Positions 38,601 through 46,224 of a stretch of DNA of 64,000 bases are shown piece after piece. The stretch is taken from positions 1 to 64,000 of the forward strand of contig JASANH010001429.1 of assembly GCA_030248295.1 (NCBI GenBank), in the 5' to 3' direction. The notes beneath the pieces are model-generated. The model ran no database searches. It was not told the DNA's origin and worked only from the letters and a program-made list of their open reading frames with translations. This DNA is from Mesodorylaimus sp. YZB2_4. Its lineage: Eukaryota > Nematoda > Enoplea > Dorylaimida > Dorylaimidae. The position numbers and the translations under genes are program-made. Within the stretch, counting starts at the first letter, position 1; each line of letters opens with the position of its first letter.

Positions 38601-41600
38601 AAAATTTGTGTGCTCAGTGAATAAGGGCGAAGCATCACGCGGAGTTCTGACAATAATAAACCTACTAGATTTTTCTCGAGAACGAAGGGTGGCAAATAAA
38701 CAGGCAGAAACCTAATCAGCGTTACTTGGAAAAGGAGGAAATCGTAGAACCGTTAAAACGCTTCGCGAGAAGTGTTGATTGCACTTATAGGATGACTCGA
38801 CGACAAAAATATCATATGTTCAAAAAACTTACAACTCGATGACATGAAACACTAGATTCTTGTATGGCTGCTGTGGGGTGGAAAAATAACGCAAATAACA
38901 AAGCAACTTATTTTACCTTTTTCTCGGTTTATTTTTTAATGAAAACGATACAATGAGAACACATGTTTTGTGGGTCCTGTTGAGAATGATCAGAGTTCTT
39001 CTATTTGTGTTAGCTTTATTACGATTCTGGCAGAGTCGAATCGCGTGGGAAGAAAAGCGGCAAAGTTGGCTTCAGGCATTCACAATAGCGTCATTCGATC
39101 CAGGTAAGGCGATGAACTTTTATGGATTTACAGATCGTTGCTTATTGTGCGATTAGGAGGTGCGTTCTTTGGCTATGAACAAACTAGGTACAACGCAGCG
39201 CTCAACAGTACGCCGCAGTGGCGACCCCATTACATCAAAAACCTAAAGCATTTAAAACTTGCTTTATTCAGTGAGCAGCCAGAGGATGAATTTCCTTTTC
39301 ATAAATCTCATTAATTTCCAGTCCATTTCCTGTATCAGTTCAGAGAAGTCGCATTTAAAGCTGTTTAATGATCACACCTTCCACCACCTTCGACCCCTGA
39401 CAGAGATAACAATGCAACTAGTCTAGTCAGCCATCACATACTGTGCTGTCGTTTGAACATTCCAGCAAACCCAGAGCAAAATCCTAGCCGCATCACGCTG
39501 AATCGCAAACCGAGTTTGCGCTTTATCAACAGCCTATCGCATATACAAGCTGCTTTGCTTTTATGAGGAGGCAGCCAATGATTCAATTTCATGGATTTCA
39601 CAAATTTTCGCTTCGCTTTTCCACGTATCGATTTGTAGAAGGTGTAATCGGGACTGTTTCATGATCACACCCACTGGAGAAACCTTCCAGCGCTTTAACC
39701 CCCGACAGGATAACAATTCAAGGTGGCTCTAGCGCTCAAAATGGCAGTCTAGTCAGACGCTACATTCTGTGCTGCCATTTAAATATGTCAGCCAAGGCCA
39801 AAACCTATCGCGTCTCCGCGCTAATGCATACTGATTACTGATACACCACCCTGTGCGGAAACATGCCAGCACACCCAGGGTAAAATCCTAGTCGCATCAC
39901 GCTTAATCGCAAACCGATTTTCATGCAAGAAAGCGGTACTTACCTCTGATCAGCGTGTTGGTATCAGTCGGTAATCCAGTGTCCACAAGAATGTTCTTAT
40001 CCCCGTCTCTGACCAAAGTCATAGTGGATGCATAATCGATATCGCCATTGGGTAGCGTCTTCACACTTCCCACCGTCAACTGTGCCACTTGAACTGCAGG
40101 CGAGCCTGGAATGGGGGTGCTTGTGAATTGCTCAGTTGCTTGCTTTGGTGCGGGTGTTTCCTCGGGTGGTGGTTCAGTGCTGGTAGTGAGGCTCAGTGAT
40201 AAGAGCTCATCGGTGTTATTTGATGAGCTATCAGTTTCATTGAGGAGTGAAGTCAGTGTTGTGTCGGGTACTGCAGTTGTGCTGATGATTTCCGAAGTCG
40301 TAGGTGATGCGGTGGTGGGCTCAGTCGATGTGGATAGTAATTCAGTAGTGACTGTGGAAGTGAGTGCCATCGTGGTAGTCTCCAGTGGCGGTAGCTCGGA
40401 TGTGATCACTTCGTGATTAGGGTGCAGTTGACGTGGAGCCCAATTGGGACGCCGCTCGTGTGGCTCATTCACTCCATACCGACCTTCTATGGAACCAACT
40501 GGATGAACCCACGAGCCTCGTGCTGGAGCTGGTTCCAGAGGTTGGGGCTGAGGCGGTGGGATCAACCAATTGCGCGATGGCTCCCATGGGTTGCCTCTTC
40601 GGTCTAACGGTGTCGTGACGATAAAGTTTCCTGAATCGATTGCAAGCAAAATTTTAGCATATTAGTTACAACGGAATGCAAGCTAATAACTGCCTCCTCA
40701 CCTTGAGGTTGAGGTTTCTGAACCTGTGGGATTTCACGGCAACACAAATGAGCACCAAGGACTGGACTCAGTTGGCAGATGTAGGCGATTGGACAAGCAG
40801 TGGCATTTCTTGGACTGCATGGTCTGTATTGGCCATATTCGTACAGCGGATCGACAAACAGTGGGCAAACTAAAAAGGAATTTTTGCTGGTAGATACACA
40901 GTGTGTGTGTCTGATCTGATGTGAGCCTGCTGTCCCCCTACTCAAGGTTCACTCGATCAGTATCGATTATGGTGTGACTGGCGTTCTGGGTTATGGTGAC
41001 ATCCATATAGAAAAGGGCGAACAGTACAGTACGTCATCGCTGTCTGCCCCACACATATTCCTTTTGCTGCTGCTGCGCGTGTTATGTTAGACCCTCACGA
41101 CCGCGCCAAATTCTCTTTCAGATATGGCGGGGGACACGGCGATCAGAATAATCCTGCTGCTGATGGTTTACCTTCTGTGGCTGCTCTTCCAGCTCCTGGC
41201 GGTGGTGTGAACGTTTTGTAGGTTTCTAATTGTTCTTCAGTTGGTGGCAATATGCTGAGGACTCTCATTATGTGTTTCATCGGCCCATCCTTGCCGTCAG
41301 GTCCTCGCAAAAAGAATTTATCCTCGTTGCCTAAATTTTGATCAGCTGATGGTGGTCGATAATTTGTGGACCATGGGAAGACGTTGTTAAACATTTCGTC
41401 AGTAGACCACCAAGGCAGTTCAGAATCGGATAACGGTTGCTCGAGTTCAGTCGAGTTGCTGTTGTCAGTTTGGTTCGAGGAATTCGAAGCGACAGTGCTC
41501 GAAGTTGGGGTTGGAGTTGATGCTGGATTGGCTGGAATCAATAAATATCAGACATCAGGCTCCTTGGAACCCTACTGTAGCTTTTCTTGTTTCCCTCTCT

Positions 41601-42018
41601 TCAGCTGTGCAGTCTGTGCAGTACGGCTATGTAAAATAGTATTTTCTGGCAAGCCCCTAGAGCAAGACGTCGGTTAAATATGATTCAGATAACAATTGCA
41701 CATTCACGCACGGCTAAGTAGAGAAATACCAGCCCCAAGGAGCAGTGGTCACACAAAACAGTATTTTCTGGTCCCGAAGACCGAGAGGTCAGATCAATCA
41801 TGATTTAGATCACAACTTAGCATTTATAAAATAATTTAAATACTCTTAAGCGCACGGCTAGGCTAACCGAAGGAATATTAGCCCCGATGAACAGTGGCCA
41901 GGCAGGAGCACTGTTCCGAGGAACAGTGGACATGGATACGCAAAATTAGCTTACCTGTTGCTTCATTAACCAATATCAAAACAATGCATCCCATTGTTAT
42001 GCATACCAGACTCCTCAT
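23673..42018 (-). CDS. Secreted lustrin / mucin-like / MBLAC1-type metallo-beta-lactamase protein, 7 exons
   Basis: Exons on the minus strand are 42018-41955, 41531-41172, 40869-40702, 40630-39944, 25178-25015, 24955-24838 and 23890-23673. All junctions are GT-AG and phases agree, giving 592 aa. Residues 1-21 are a signal peptide (MRSLVCITMGCIVLIL). A Ser/Thr/Pro/Asn-rich segment follows. Exon 3 holds a lustrin-type Cys domain (CPLFVDPLYEYGQYRPC, ACPIAYICQLS, HLCC). Exon 4 has a Pro then Thr/Ser-rich mucin-like stretch, then QVAQLTVGSVKTLPNGDIDY and NILVDTGLPTD. Exon 5 has the metal motif THGHPDH and GNLNLF; exon 6 has KTPGHTTEDLSV and VIAG; exon 7 has DLILNEDF and IVPGHGASFKV. All five metal ligand motifs of the MBLAC1 group are present, so a secreted or lysosomal hydrolase is likely; the substrate is unknown. 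Intron 4 is 14.8 kb and contains four same-strand LAPTM-like genes. The link across intron 4 rests on phase and complementary domain halves, not transcripts. Confidence 0.8.
23891..24837 (-). other. Intron 6 of the metallo-beta-lactamase gene
   Basis: This 947-bp intron contains no recognised gene. Short frames beginning ATGGCTGCCACAGAAAATAAG near 24408 show no family similarity. Confidence 0.4.
25412..26533 (-). CDS. LAPTM-like four-pass membrane protein A (nested)
   Basis: A single exon. The ATG at 26533 gives 373 aa; the ATG at 26413 (333 aa, MLSGDFVNRPRYRCCC) matches the paralogues' N-termini better. RYRCCCRLMHLKTASFLIG begins TM1. Three more hydrophobic segments follow (SWFVISSLMFSFSFVCTVAM, VVLYSAGTIGLVYMM, LAVAFLLMALLHVWFSY), then YRCYKYLKD. 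The cytosolic tail is long, ~150 residues and Ser/Asn/Arg-rich, without a C-terminal PPxY. If the upstream ATG is used, the N-terminus carries PPAY. The CCC-x4-H-(K/R)-T start and four TM topology suggest the LAPTM4/5 family of lysosomal or endosomal membrane proteins, which recruit Nedd4-type ligases. It lies 234 bp 5' of exon 5 of the host gene, inside intron 4. Confidence 0.72.
   Translation of the reverse strand: MAARRLAVALPPAYPTLLPPAPPAPHSPMLGRRPSPSLASMLSGDFVNRPRYRCCCRLMHLKTASFLIGIADTLGMSAAFGRGLHLGLRVQHNPMAVSWFVISSLMFSFSFVCTVAMFYGIWRESYLWLLPKLVMKISAVVLYSAGTIGLVYMMMEHSEYLLDLVAEHVTKSDYEAARLALRTGGSGLAVAFLLMALLHVWFSYNLYRCYKYLKDIYFWKRSRLLPTESNDNHVGAFVGSVSSMSQFSGPPHVPDHDLDHSRSHNVSTSDDVNSAIFSSNPGRNGAVRRSVSQDYDRRSVIRNRGPLVSTNSANTLASDFDSTRLRDVSLNSNLSLTRIHRGDSVPCTCYSPNLPQSSPPKDGYWRTLSQTNV
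26534..29813. other. Intron-4 interval between LAPTM-like genes A and B
   Basis: No further gene is recognised. From 27900 to 28500 the sequence is very AT-rich, with TA-rich runs, and from 27040 to 27420 it is rich in CGAG/GACGAG strings that may be promoter-associated for gene A. Confidence 0.4.
28401..28423. repeat. TA dinucleotide microsatellite
   Basis: A run of about eleven TA units lies within an AT-rich stretch in intron 4 of the metallo-beta-lactamase gene. Confidence 0.85.
29814..31370 (-). CDS. LAPTM-like membrane protein B, divergent long form (nested)
   Basis: A single exon starting at the ATG at 31370 (the frame is open to 31382 but from TTG), 518 aa. After an ~80-residue polar N-terminus, SYKCFFGLIHVRQAALVIS aligns with the CCC-HVRTG start of the paralogues, with two Cys replaced by Phe. 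Hydrophobic segments follow at LISTFFFSCELTAAFGLYLG, HIVSAGACLLVVALLITVFI and TTLALLIIFLSVYIGAELW. The first luminal loop is much longer than in the paralogues, with possible N-glycosylation sites (NRTS, NYSR). The tail of ~150 residues is acidic and Ser-rich and has a DSEALL acidic dileucine that could direct lysosomal sorting, but no PPxY. This is the most divergent of the four. Confidence 0.65.
   Translation of the reverse strand: MAGASSKCSMSYHRALAKSSTDSNQPYSEIIPDPLDDVELPGPSSALLNNYGTTVQDHHFHRYSQNSVIFLQSKNPSYKCFFGLIHVRQAALVISSLKIMLLFAIFCRQITRTIEVYNYQHFSQVENENSEHSFSNRTSEPQDDDPISNKLNYSRDKRVFVNCVPSILVFDQFIDPSDGKNQRTPEDMLPSLISTFFFSCELTAAFGLYLGLFRRRWRWLQWHIDLHIVSAGACLLVVALLITVFILTFTTHFAYILEPAGDIDSNSKPIPNYHALHDGQTPSRRLCIFFHRHIAFVSLNQKLETKMLDYRFGQGKEMAIDETRHTRTTLALLIIFLSVYIGAELWSFTIERKCQTYLRRSHRYSKSKWPKRNTRGRATLSSIRRRASSELSLDNARATTIFGGPALAPSEDSEALLCSGQNDSAGASPRMCSREDDPPWLGSTVEDLGDCVLTHSQTNHNADRGTSEHSLLVSGEDAGSDDDESVDLVISMRSSRENSFLRSHFNQSACEQESADCE
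31371..34547. other. Intron-4 interval between LAPTM-like genes B and C
   Basis: No gene recognised. A TGATAAGG GATA-type site lies at ~31444, upstream of gene B. Frames at 33299-33532 and 33560-33922 (+) show no domain. Confidence 0.4.
34548..35318 (-). CDS. LAPTM-like four-pass membrane protein C with PPxY tail (nested)
   Basis: A compact single exon of 256 aa from a clear ATG (MSTFSEENPKYRCCCQCMHV). TM1 is RTGALIIGIVHDVIILMSF. TM2 is PSLLSALLFAASLICVICLF, TM3 is PEIILLCASMFFCASAILFF and TM4 is IVAAIGIVVFVGALALTYWF, followed by NCYEYLKE. The Gly-rich cytosolic tail ends GYTPPPAYSEKY, a textbook PPxY motif for WW domains of Nedd4-family ubiquitin ligases, as in LAPTM4/5. Length and topology match the family. 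It is the best archetype of the nested cluster and probably a late-endosomal or lysosomal membrane adaptor; the location is inferred. Confidence 0.85.
   Translation of the reverse strand: MSTFSEENPKYRCCCQCMHVRTGALIIGIVHDVIILMSFMRFTRVTAGLYEHTTTKWVATNDSGSFVEVPYNPGFKDVIPSLLSALLFAASLICVICLFWGVCKTEPKFVVPEIILLCASMFFCASAILFFILVLALDASELNVYVKEQLQASGHDDLPDTVRFLAKIVAAIGIVVFVGALALTYWFFRVIRNCYEYLKEKQQVIRDGPAGARYAVSRSGERGTAGERQPIVIIQPPSSGGGGDGYTPPPAYSEKY
35319..37129. other. Intron-4 interval between LAPTM-like genes C and D
   Basis: No gene recognised. A GATA-type site (CTTATCAG, minus-strand CTGATAAG) lies at ~36403. CGTCTCGTC/CTCGCCTCG strings near 36285-36300 resemble those upstream of gene A. Confidence 0.4.
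37130..38089 (-). CDS. LAPTM-like four-pass membrane protein D with two PPxY motifs (nested)
   Basis: A single exon of 319 aa from the ATG at 38089; a second in-frame ATG ten codons on (MAMIFDETQSKYKCCC) is also plausible. YKCCCGCMSVRTGAAVIATL opens TM1. A luminal loop of ~70 residues follows, then TAIYLLVEAVAVSCLIFAL, PEMALILICMSLELVMAVLV and IPFVLIAFAFCLLIGAAVEY, then YGYLRDK. The tail has DMPPAYQDVV and LPPSYKELVE, two PPxY motifs ~24 residues apart. Two PY motifs in the C-terminal tail are typical of LAPTM4/5 and of other Nedd4 adaptors. It shares the CCC-V-RTG start with protein C. It is first in the array relative to transcription. Confidence 0.82.
   Translation of the reverse strand: MTTIVANTRMAMIFDETQSKYKCCCGCMSVRTGAAVIATLKMFGVLMAILELFSGPHFVSNFPQTDLFQTPSSVKSTTMDPFAIDSDSNALVIESNADANAANGYPGFGAVRFASTAIYLLVEAVAVSCLIFALRRERPKFVIPEMALILICMSLELVMAVLVIIAASFGSESLVQLVVNRIRAQGTEVTTGDVDQIRRLIPFVLIAFAFCLLIGAAVEYWFFRTLKAFYGYLRDKMLFRAACTDVVGVQHRFCASGYHPMVEESGNCETDPSLAKDMPPAYQDVVKTDEQANATASDPALPPSYKELVETTANNSQHK
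38090..39943. other. 5' part of intron 4 of the metallo-beta-lactamase gene
   Basis: Likely promoter of LAPTM-like gene D. A 67-codon plus-strand frame at 38953-39156 starts MRTHVLWVLLRMIRVLLFVL, hydrophobic, with a GTAAGG donor, but no continuing exon was found. The rest is the tandem duplication listed separately. Confidence 0.35.
39363..39920. repeat. Diverged ~250-300-bp tandem duplication in intron 4
   Basis: Blocks at 39363-39530 and 39657-39920 share ATGATCACAC, ACAGGATAACAA-type and GTCTAGTCAG strings, and an ending with AAAATCCTAG, CGCATCACGCT and AATCGCAAACCGA. The second copy ends at the splice donor of exon 4 of the metallo-beta-lactamase gene. Confidence 0.65.
41639..41925. repeat. 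Diverged ~140-bp direct repeat in intron 1
   Basis: Blocks beginning GTATTTTCTGG at 41639 and 41761 continue with related AGATCACAA/AGATAACAA, GCACGGCTA and TTAGCCCC/CCAGCCCC strings and end in AGCAGTGG/AACAGTGG. Both lie in intron 1 of the metallo-beta-lactamase gene. Confidence 0.55.
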
Positions 42019-42020
42019 TT

Positions 42021-42290
42021 TCTTATCTAATCAGTACGCCCAAAAAAAATCTACGAGCGAAGCAGTCGATTTTTACTGAAGCGGAGAGATAAGAAAACCA
42101 AGCCACTGTCGACCAGGCGGTTGAGTTAGCAAGGAGCAGACAGATGGGAGCATCGGGCATTTGTTGATCATTGCGCATGAAATAGGTCGATTCTGGTCCA
42201 TTGTTGACAAAAGATCTTCACATAACCACAACCAGGTCCCGTGTCCGGCTCGGTCTCTAAACTCGGCTCGTATACAAATGCTCTTATCTA
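42021..42290 (-). promoter_or_regulatory. Proximal promoter with three WGATAR sites
   Basis: Directly upstream of the metallo-beta-lactamase start codon, GATA-factor sites occur at 42021-42028 (minus AGATAAGA), 42087-42093 (AGATAAG) and 42282-42289 (minus AGATAAGA). Three sites in 270 bp is suggestive. In nematodes such sites often mark gut-expressed genes through ELT-2-type factors; applying that here is inference. Confidence 0.4.
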
Positions 42291-44375
42291 CTGCACTTTT
42301 GAATTGCTGGCTGGCTTGGTACAAGTTTTTCTAGACTTCCGATAAAACCGCATGAAGGATTCGGTGGCCGGAACTGAAATCGTGGCCCTCTTTAAAATAC
42401 GTCGCTTCTGGTCGAGAATGAAGCCCGAAAATCCTAAAATGCGGTCAATTGGACTTTGGTGCCAGTGCCGAAGGTGGTGCCATGAGATTCCCCTCGCGAG
42501 GTCACATTACCTCGAGCAGACCACTCGAGCGGACGTCTTAGCGATGGACTCGGCACCAGGCTGCGCAATCGAGAAATGCCGACAGTTTTTCGCCTGGATT
42601 TATTTCCAGTGGCCGATAGGGAACTTATGAAAATACACAATTCAGCGCTGTTTTCACCGCCAATAAAATACTTTCCGTGATTAGGGCCCAACGTGTGCGA
42701 ATGAGAATTCATAATATTTGTTCCCGAAAGTTTATGTTTGTTTTTTCATAGCTTCCGCCTCGCTGAGACCCACTTACAGCAGGGTATGCAGCCGGTACGC
42801 TGGCTTGAGTGACGTTTCTGTCTTTTCCTATCATAAATTTGCTGAAGCAGCGAGCGAGCGAAGCAGGCGATTTTTACCCAAGCTGAGCTCTTCTGATCCA
42901 TTAGATCCTTCAAGTAATTCATCATGCGCTTAATCTGAATTGAAGAAATCTAGGTATCACGTTATTGCTGACCTGAATGAATGCTTTCGAAACCTCTTAG
43001 CCTTTCATCAGCCAAGACAAATAATTCCTAGTATTGAAACTATGAATCTTAAGGAATTTTAGGGTCCATCGATAGCCTTCGGTACTGTGGCTTGGTATTT
43101 GCGATGAAGCGATGTCCGTCAGGGCCTATTCGCACCGGAAACATGGACCATGCACTCTAAACTACATAATAGCTATCCCATTTAATCCAACCTGGGGAGG
43201 CCGAGTGGACAAGAATCGTACCTGGGGTCTGGTAAGGGTACCTTAGGCAGCGACCATCGGTCTGGGGTCGCCCTCGAAAAGATGTCGATATGAGGGAGTT
43301 TGAATTCCAGTCTAGTACTTGAACTGCAGGTGCTTCCCAGAAATCTATTATCCCACTCTACTCGAGGATAACGACGTAAGCTAGGTAGTGCACTTACTCC
43401 TATCCCAAGAAATTACGTGAAACAAAAATTAAGCCGAATTCTAAAGCATTTCATGCATTAGAGCCTGCTGCTGACAACAATCTGACAATGTGAAGCCCCC
43501 GAATCATACTATGTACAGTTTAGCATTCATGTAAGTAGAAACTTCATTACATGTAAAAGTGCACGTGGCTCATCAGCTCGATACAAAACACGGGCATGCA
43601 ATACTGTGGGCTGAAATGCAACAAAGGGCAATAAAATGCTGTGGAAAACATCGCCTGACGTGAGAGAAGCGGAACGCTTGAAACTTTTTAGGACAAGAAT
43701 TTCAACAATATTCGGAAAAGTAGGAGTGGGATGAATAAGTGAGAAATGAAAGTGACTCAGATACTGCAAAGGGTCAGGAATCTATGGTGCATAGTTACTA
43801 TACTGCCAGTATCATTAGACGATTATAGCCGCACCCCCTCTAGCAGGAGCTCAGAAATAACCGTTGATTTTTCATCTTGTCTCGAACTTTCTTACTAAAG
43901 ATACTGTAGTTCCCCTATTTCAGATAACTTTGCACTTACATTCAGCTGTTAAAACATCATTTTTAACCTTGTTTTTAATTTCTTTTGTCGGCGTTTCGAT
44001 AAAAGCTCACGATTGGAAGGGAAAAATGGCAGTCAGCTCGTCGTGTCTAACCCTTTTCGTTTGCTGTCGAATACACACATTGAGAATCTACAAAGGTAAT
44101 GCCTTTTGGACAAGGCACCACTTGCAATACTCGTATTCAAAAAAGACCTCAGGCGTTACTTCCCCCTCCTCCCTCATCAGCTTGCGTGAACTTTCCACTT
44201 ACCCCACCCACTCCCCCCCACTATAGCAGTCTTCGTCCAGAAAGCAAGCATGTAGTTTATTCCATGGTACGCAATATTACATAAATGGTTATCCTACAAA
44301 AACGAAAAAGGAGGTTTCAGGTATTTGTTTATCAAAGCAAGAAATCACACAAAATTTAAAATCTTTAATGCTAAA
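42291..44375. other. Intergenic, nothing coding recognised
   Basis: Several frames of 60-120 codons lack domains. Around 43190-43335 the plus strand has a box-A-like AGGCCGAGTGG and, ~115 bp later, a box-B-like GAGTTTGAATTCC, possibly a tRNA-derived SINE. Confidence 0.35.
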
Positions 44376-44531
44376 TTATGCCTTGGCTTTGGCCTTAGCC
44401 TTAGCCTTGGCCTTGGCCTTAGCCTTAGCCTTGGCCTTGGCCAAACAAATCTGCTCACCAAGTACCAAATTGTCATAAGCATAAGAATCTAAGAGAATCA
44501 GGAAAACAGCATAATCTGGCTCACCCGAAAT
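44376..44531 (-). other. Short ORF ending in a Lys-Ala tail, possible terminal exon
   Basis: Reading the minus strand, codons for Lys and Ala alternate for about 21 codons and end at a stop (44376-44378). This is the same unit as the collagen C-terminus ~400 bp away. The preceding ~30 codons (ending LVLGEQICL) are open but contain no Gly-X-Y and no ATG. It may be a last exon of another gene, an alternative collagen end, or a copied microsatellite. The matching place in the right-hand arm lies beyond the window. Confidence 0.4.
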
Positions 44532-44549
44532 TTATTTGGCAAGAAAAGC

Positions 44550-46224
44550 TGTCTATTTATGGAAACTCATGCCTATTCGAACGCATATGACACAATTTCA
44601 TGAGCGATGAGTGTGCCCTTGATTGGTGTCATTTTTGGATGGCAATAGACTTCAAGTTTGAAGAACACATTTTTGAGGTTCTTAGTGTTTACGACTAATG
44701 AGCGAGCGGCAAACGATAAGTGAGAAATAAAGCAGTTTACTGCATGCAGTGCAAAGAATTACAGAATTGGTCATAAAATCCAAGCACTGAAAGGCACTGA
44801 ATTGATTTAAAAAATCCAAAAAGAAAGAGGAGATTACGCCTTAGCCTTGGCCTTGGCCTTAGCCTTGGCCTTGGCCTTGGCTTTAGCTTTGGCTTTGGCA
44901 GCCGCCTTGCTACGACGAGGGCAAGAACAATATTGGGCGTCCTTTCCAGGGGCTCCAGCCGCGCCAGGTCCACCAGGTGGGCCTTTCTCGCCAGGAACGC
45001 CTGAAAAGAACAGGAGACTAGGGCGAACCGAGGACTGTGAATGAGTTCGTTGCATACCAGGAGCACCAGCAGTGCCGGGAGGTCCGACTGGTCCAGGGGC
45101 GCCGGGTCTCCCCGGGGCGCCAGGGCCAGCGTTGATTCCAGGAGGCCCTGGCTCGCCTCTTGTTCCAGGGGCTCCTGTGTCGCCCTTCTGACCGCCCACA
45201 GCGTTCGCGCCTGGTTCTCCAGCGGCTCCCTGTCTGCCAGGGGTGCCGTCGATCTTCCCTCCCGGGGCTCCAGGTGGGCCTGGGTTGCCATTCCTTCCTG
45301 GATATCCAGGGGCGCCGGGGGCACCTTTGGATCCCTGAAATGCCTGATGCTTTAGAATATGCTTGGACAGGAGAACTGGGGGACCTACCGATTGGCCGGG
45401 TGCTCCGGGGGCGCCTGGCGGACCAGGGGGTCCGTAAGGGCACCAACGGCAGCGACCATCACTCGACAACGGGATGGCTGGGTAATTGCCAGGAAAGCCA
45501 GGTGCGCCGGGTGCACCAGGGTCTCCAGGGTACCTGAAGGGGAGGGCTATTTGATTCACAGTGCATTGTGCACTGAATGGAAAACTCACCCGTCATTGCC
45601 GTTCTCTCCAGGTGCTCCAGGCGGGCCTGGCGGACAGCGATTGTTGGCATCGCAGTCTATAAAACGCCGCATATTTACCCGGCACAGAGATCAAAATGAG
45701 CACAACTTACCGCACGATGCCGCCTGACGGACTGCTCTGGCCTTGGGCGGACTGGCCCCGCTCTTGATCACAAAGATTTCCTTCCAGGCGTCTTCGGCAA
45801 TCACCTAAAAAAGTCACTTAATCGGACAGATTGGTAGGAATAGGGCGGGGACTTTCCTACATTGAACTCGTCCAAATCATTCTGGACCATGGATTGGATG
45901 TCGGCCACCTTGTTCCACAGCATGGGCACGAACACGATGCACCCCAGCAGGGTCAGCACGCTCAGGACAGTGGCCAAACAGGCTGCGACTTTGACTGCCA
46001 TGGTCAGCTGGAAAGGACAACTTAGACTGGGCACATGCCACGGGAAGCAGTTGTAACTTACTTGTTCAAGGGCAAGTGCAATGAGTCTCCCTCCTCCTGC
46101 CTCCCTTCTTGTAGGCCTCTTTGGCCATGAATTTGTCTCTAAAATTTCATGATCCATTTCCAAATGCACATTTTTGGAAGAAGTCGTTTCTTCTTGTCCA
46201 TGATCCATGAAGTTCCACTTTTAG
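44550..46224 (-). repeat. Left arm of a large inverted duplication
   Basis: This arm is the reverse complement of 62352-64000. Matching runs from just upstream of the collagen promoter through all exons and introns into the 3' flank, and reaches the window's last base at about 44550. Differences are scattered substitutions plus 24 bp extra in the Lys-Ala tract. The full arm is therefore longer than seen here. Confidence 0.92.
44834..46001 (-). CDS. Cuticle collagen, left copy (296 aa)
   Basis: Coding exons are 46001-45861, 45804-45711, 45656-45590, 45533-45389, 45334-45058 and 45000-44834. A 5'-UTR intron lies at 46061-46008. All introns are 53-57 bp, GT-AG, phase-consistent. Residues 1-47 are the nematode cuticle-collagen N-terminal domain with a membrane/signal segment (CLATVLSVLTLLGCIVFVP). 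AEDAWKEIF follows, then an RAVR furin-type cleavage site (70-73), Cys cluster CNCDANNRC, and Gly-X-Y blocks interrupted as usual. The C-terminus is CSCPRRSK plus a Lys-Ala tail four KA pairs longer than in the right copy. The protein would be processed, secreted by hypodermis and cross-linked into cuticle (family knowledge). The promoter has TACAAGA where the right copy has TATAAAA, and the poly(A) signal is AGTAAA, so expression may be weaker. Confidence 0.9.

Noticed and set aside
45160-45537. Long antisense and shifted frames over both collagen genes
   Set aside because: These are shadows caused by GC-rich Gly-Pro codons and lack independent support.
44834-45589. 251-codon continuous frame on the minus strand (and 62985-63716 on plus) as intronless collagen
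   Set aside because: The frame reads through introns that break Gly-X-Y (for example SVGPPVLLSKH). Removing GT-AG introns restores the repeat, so the spliced models are used.
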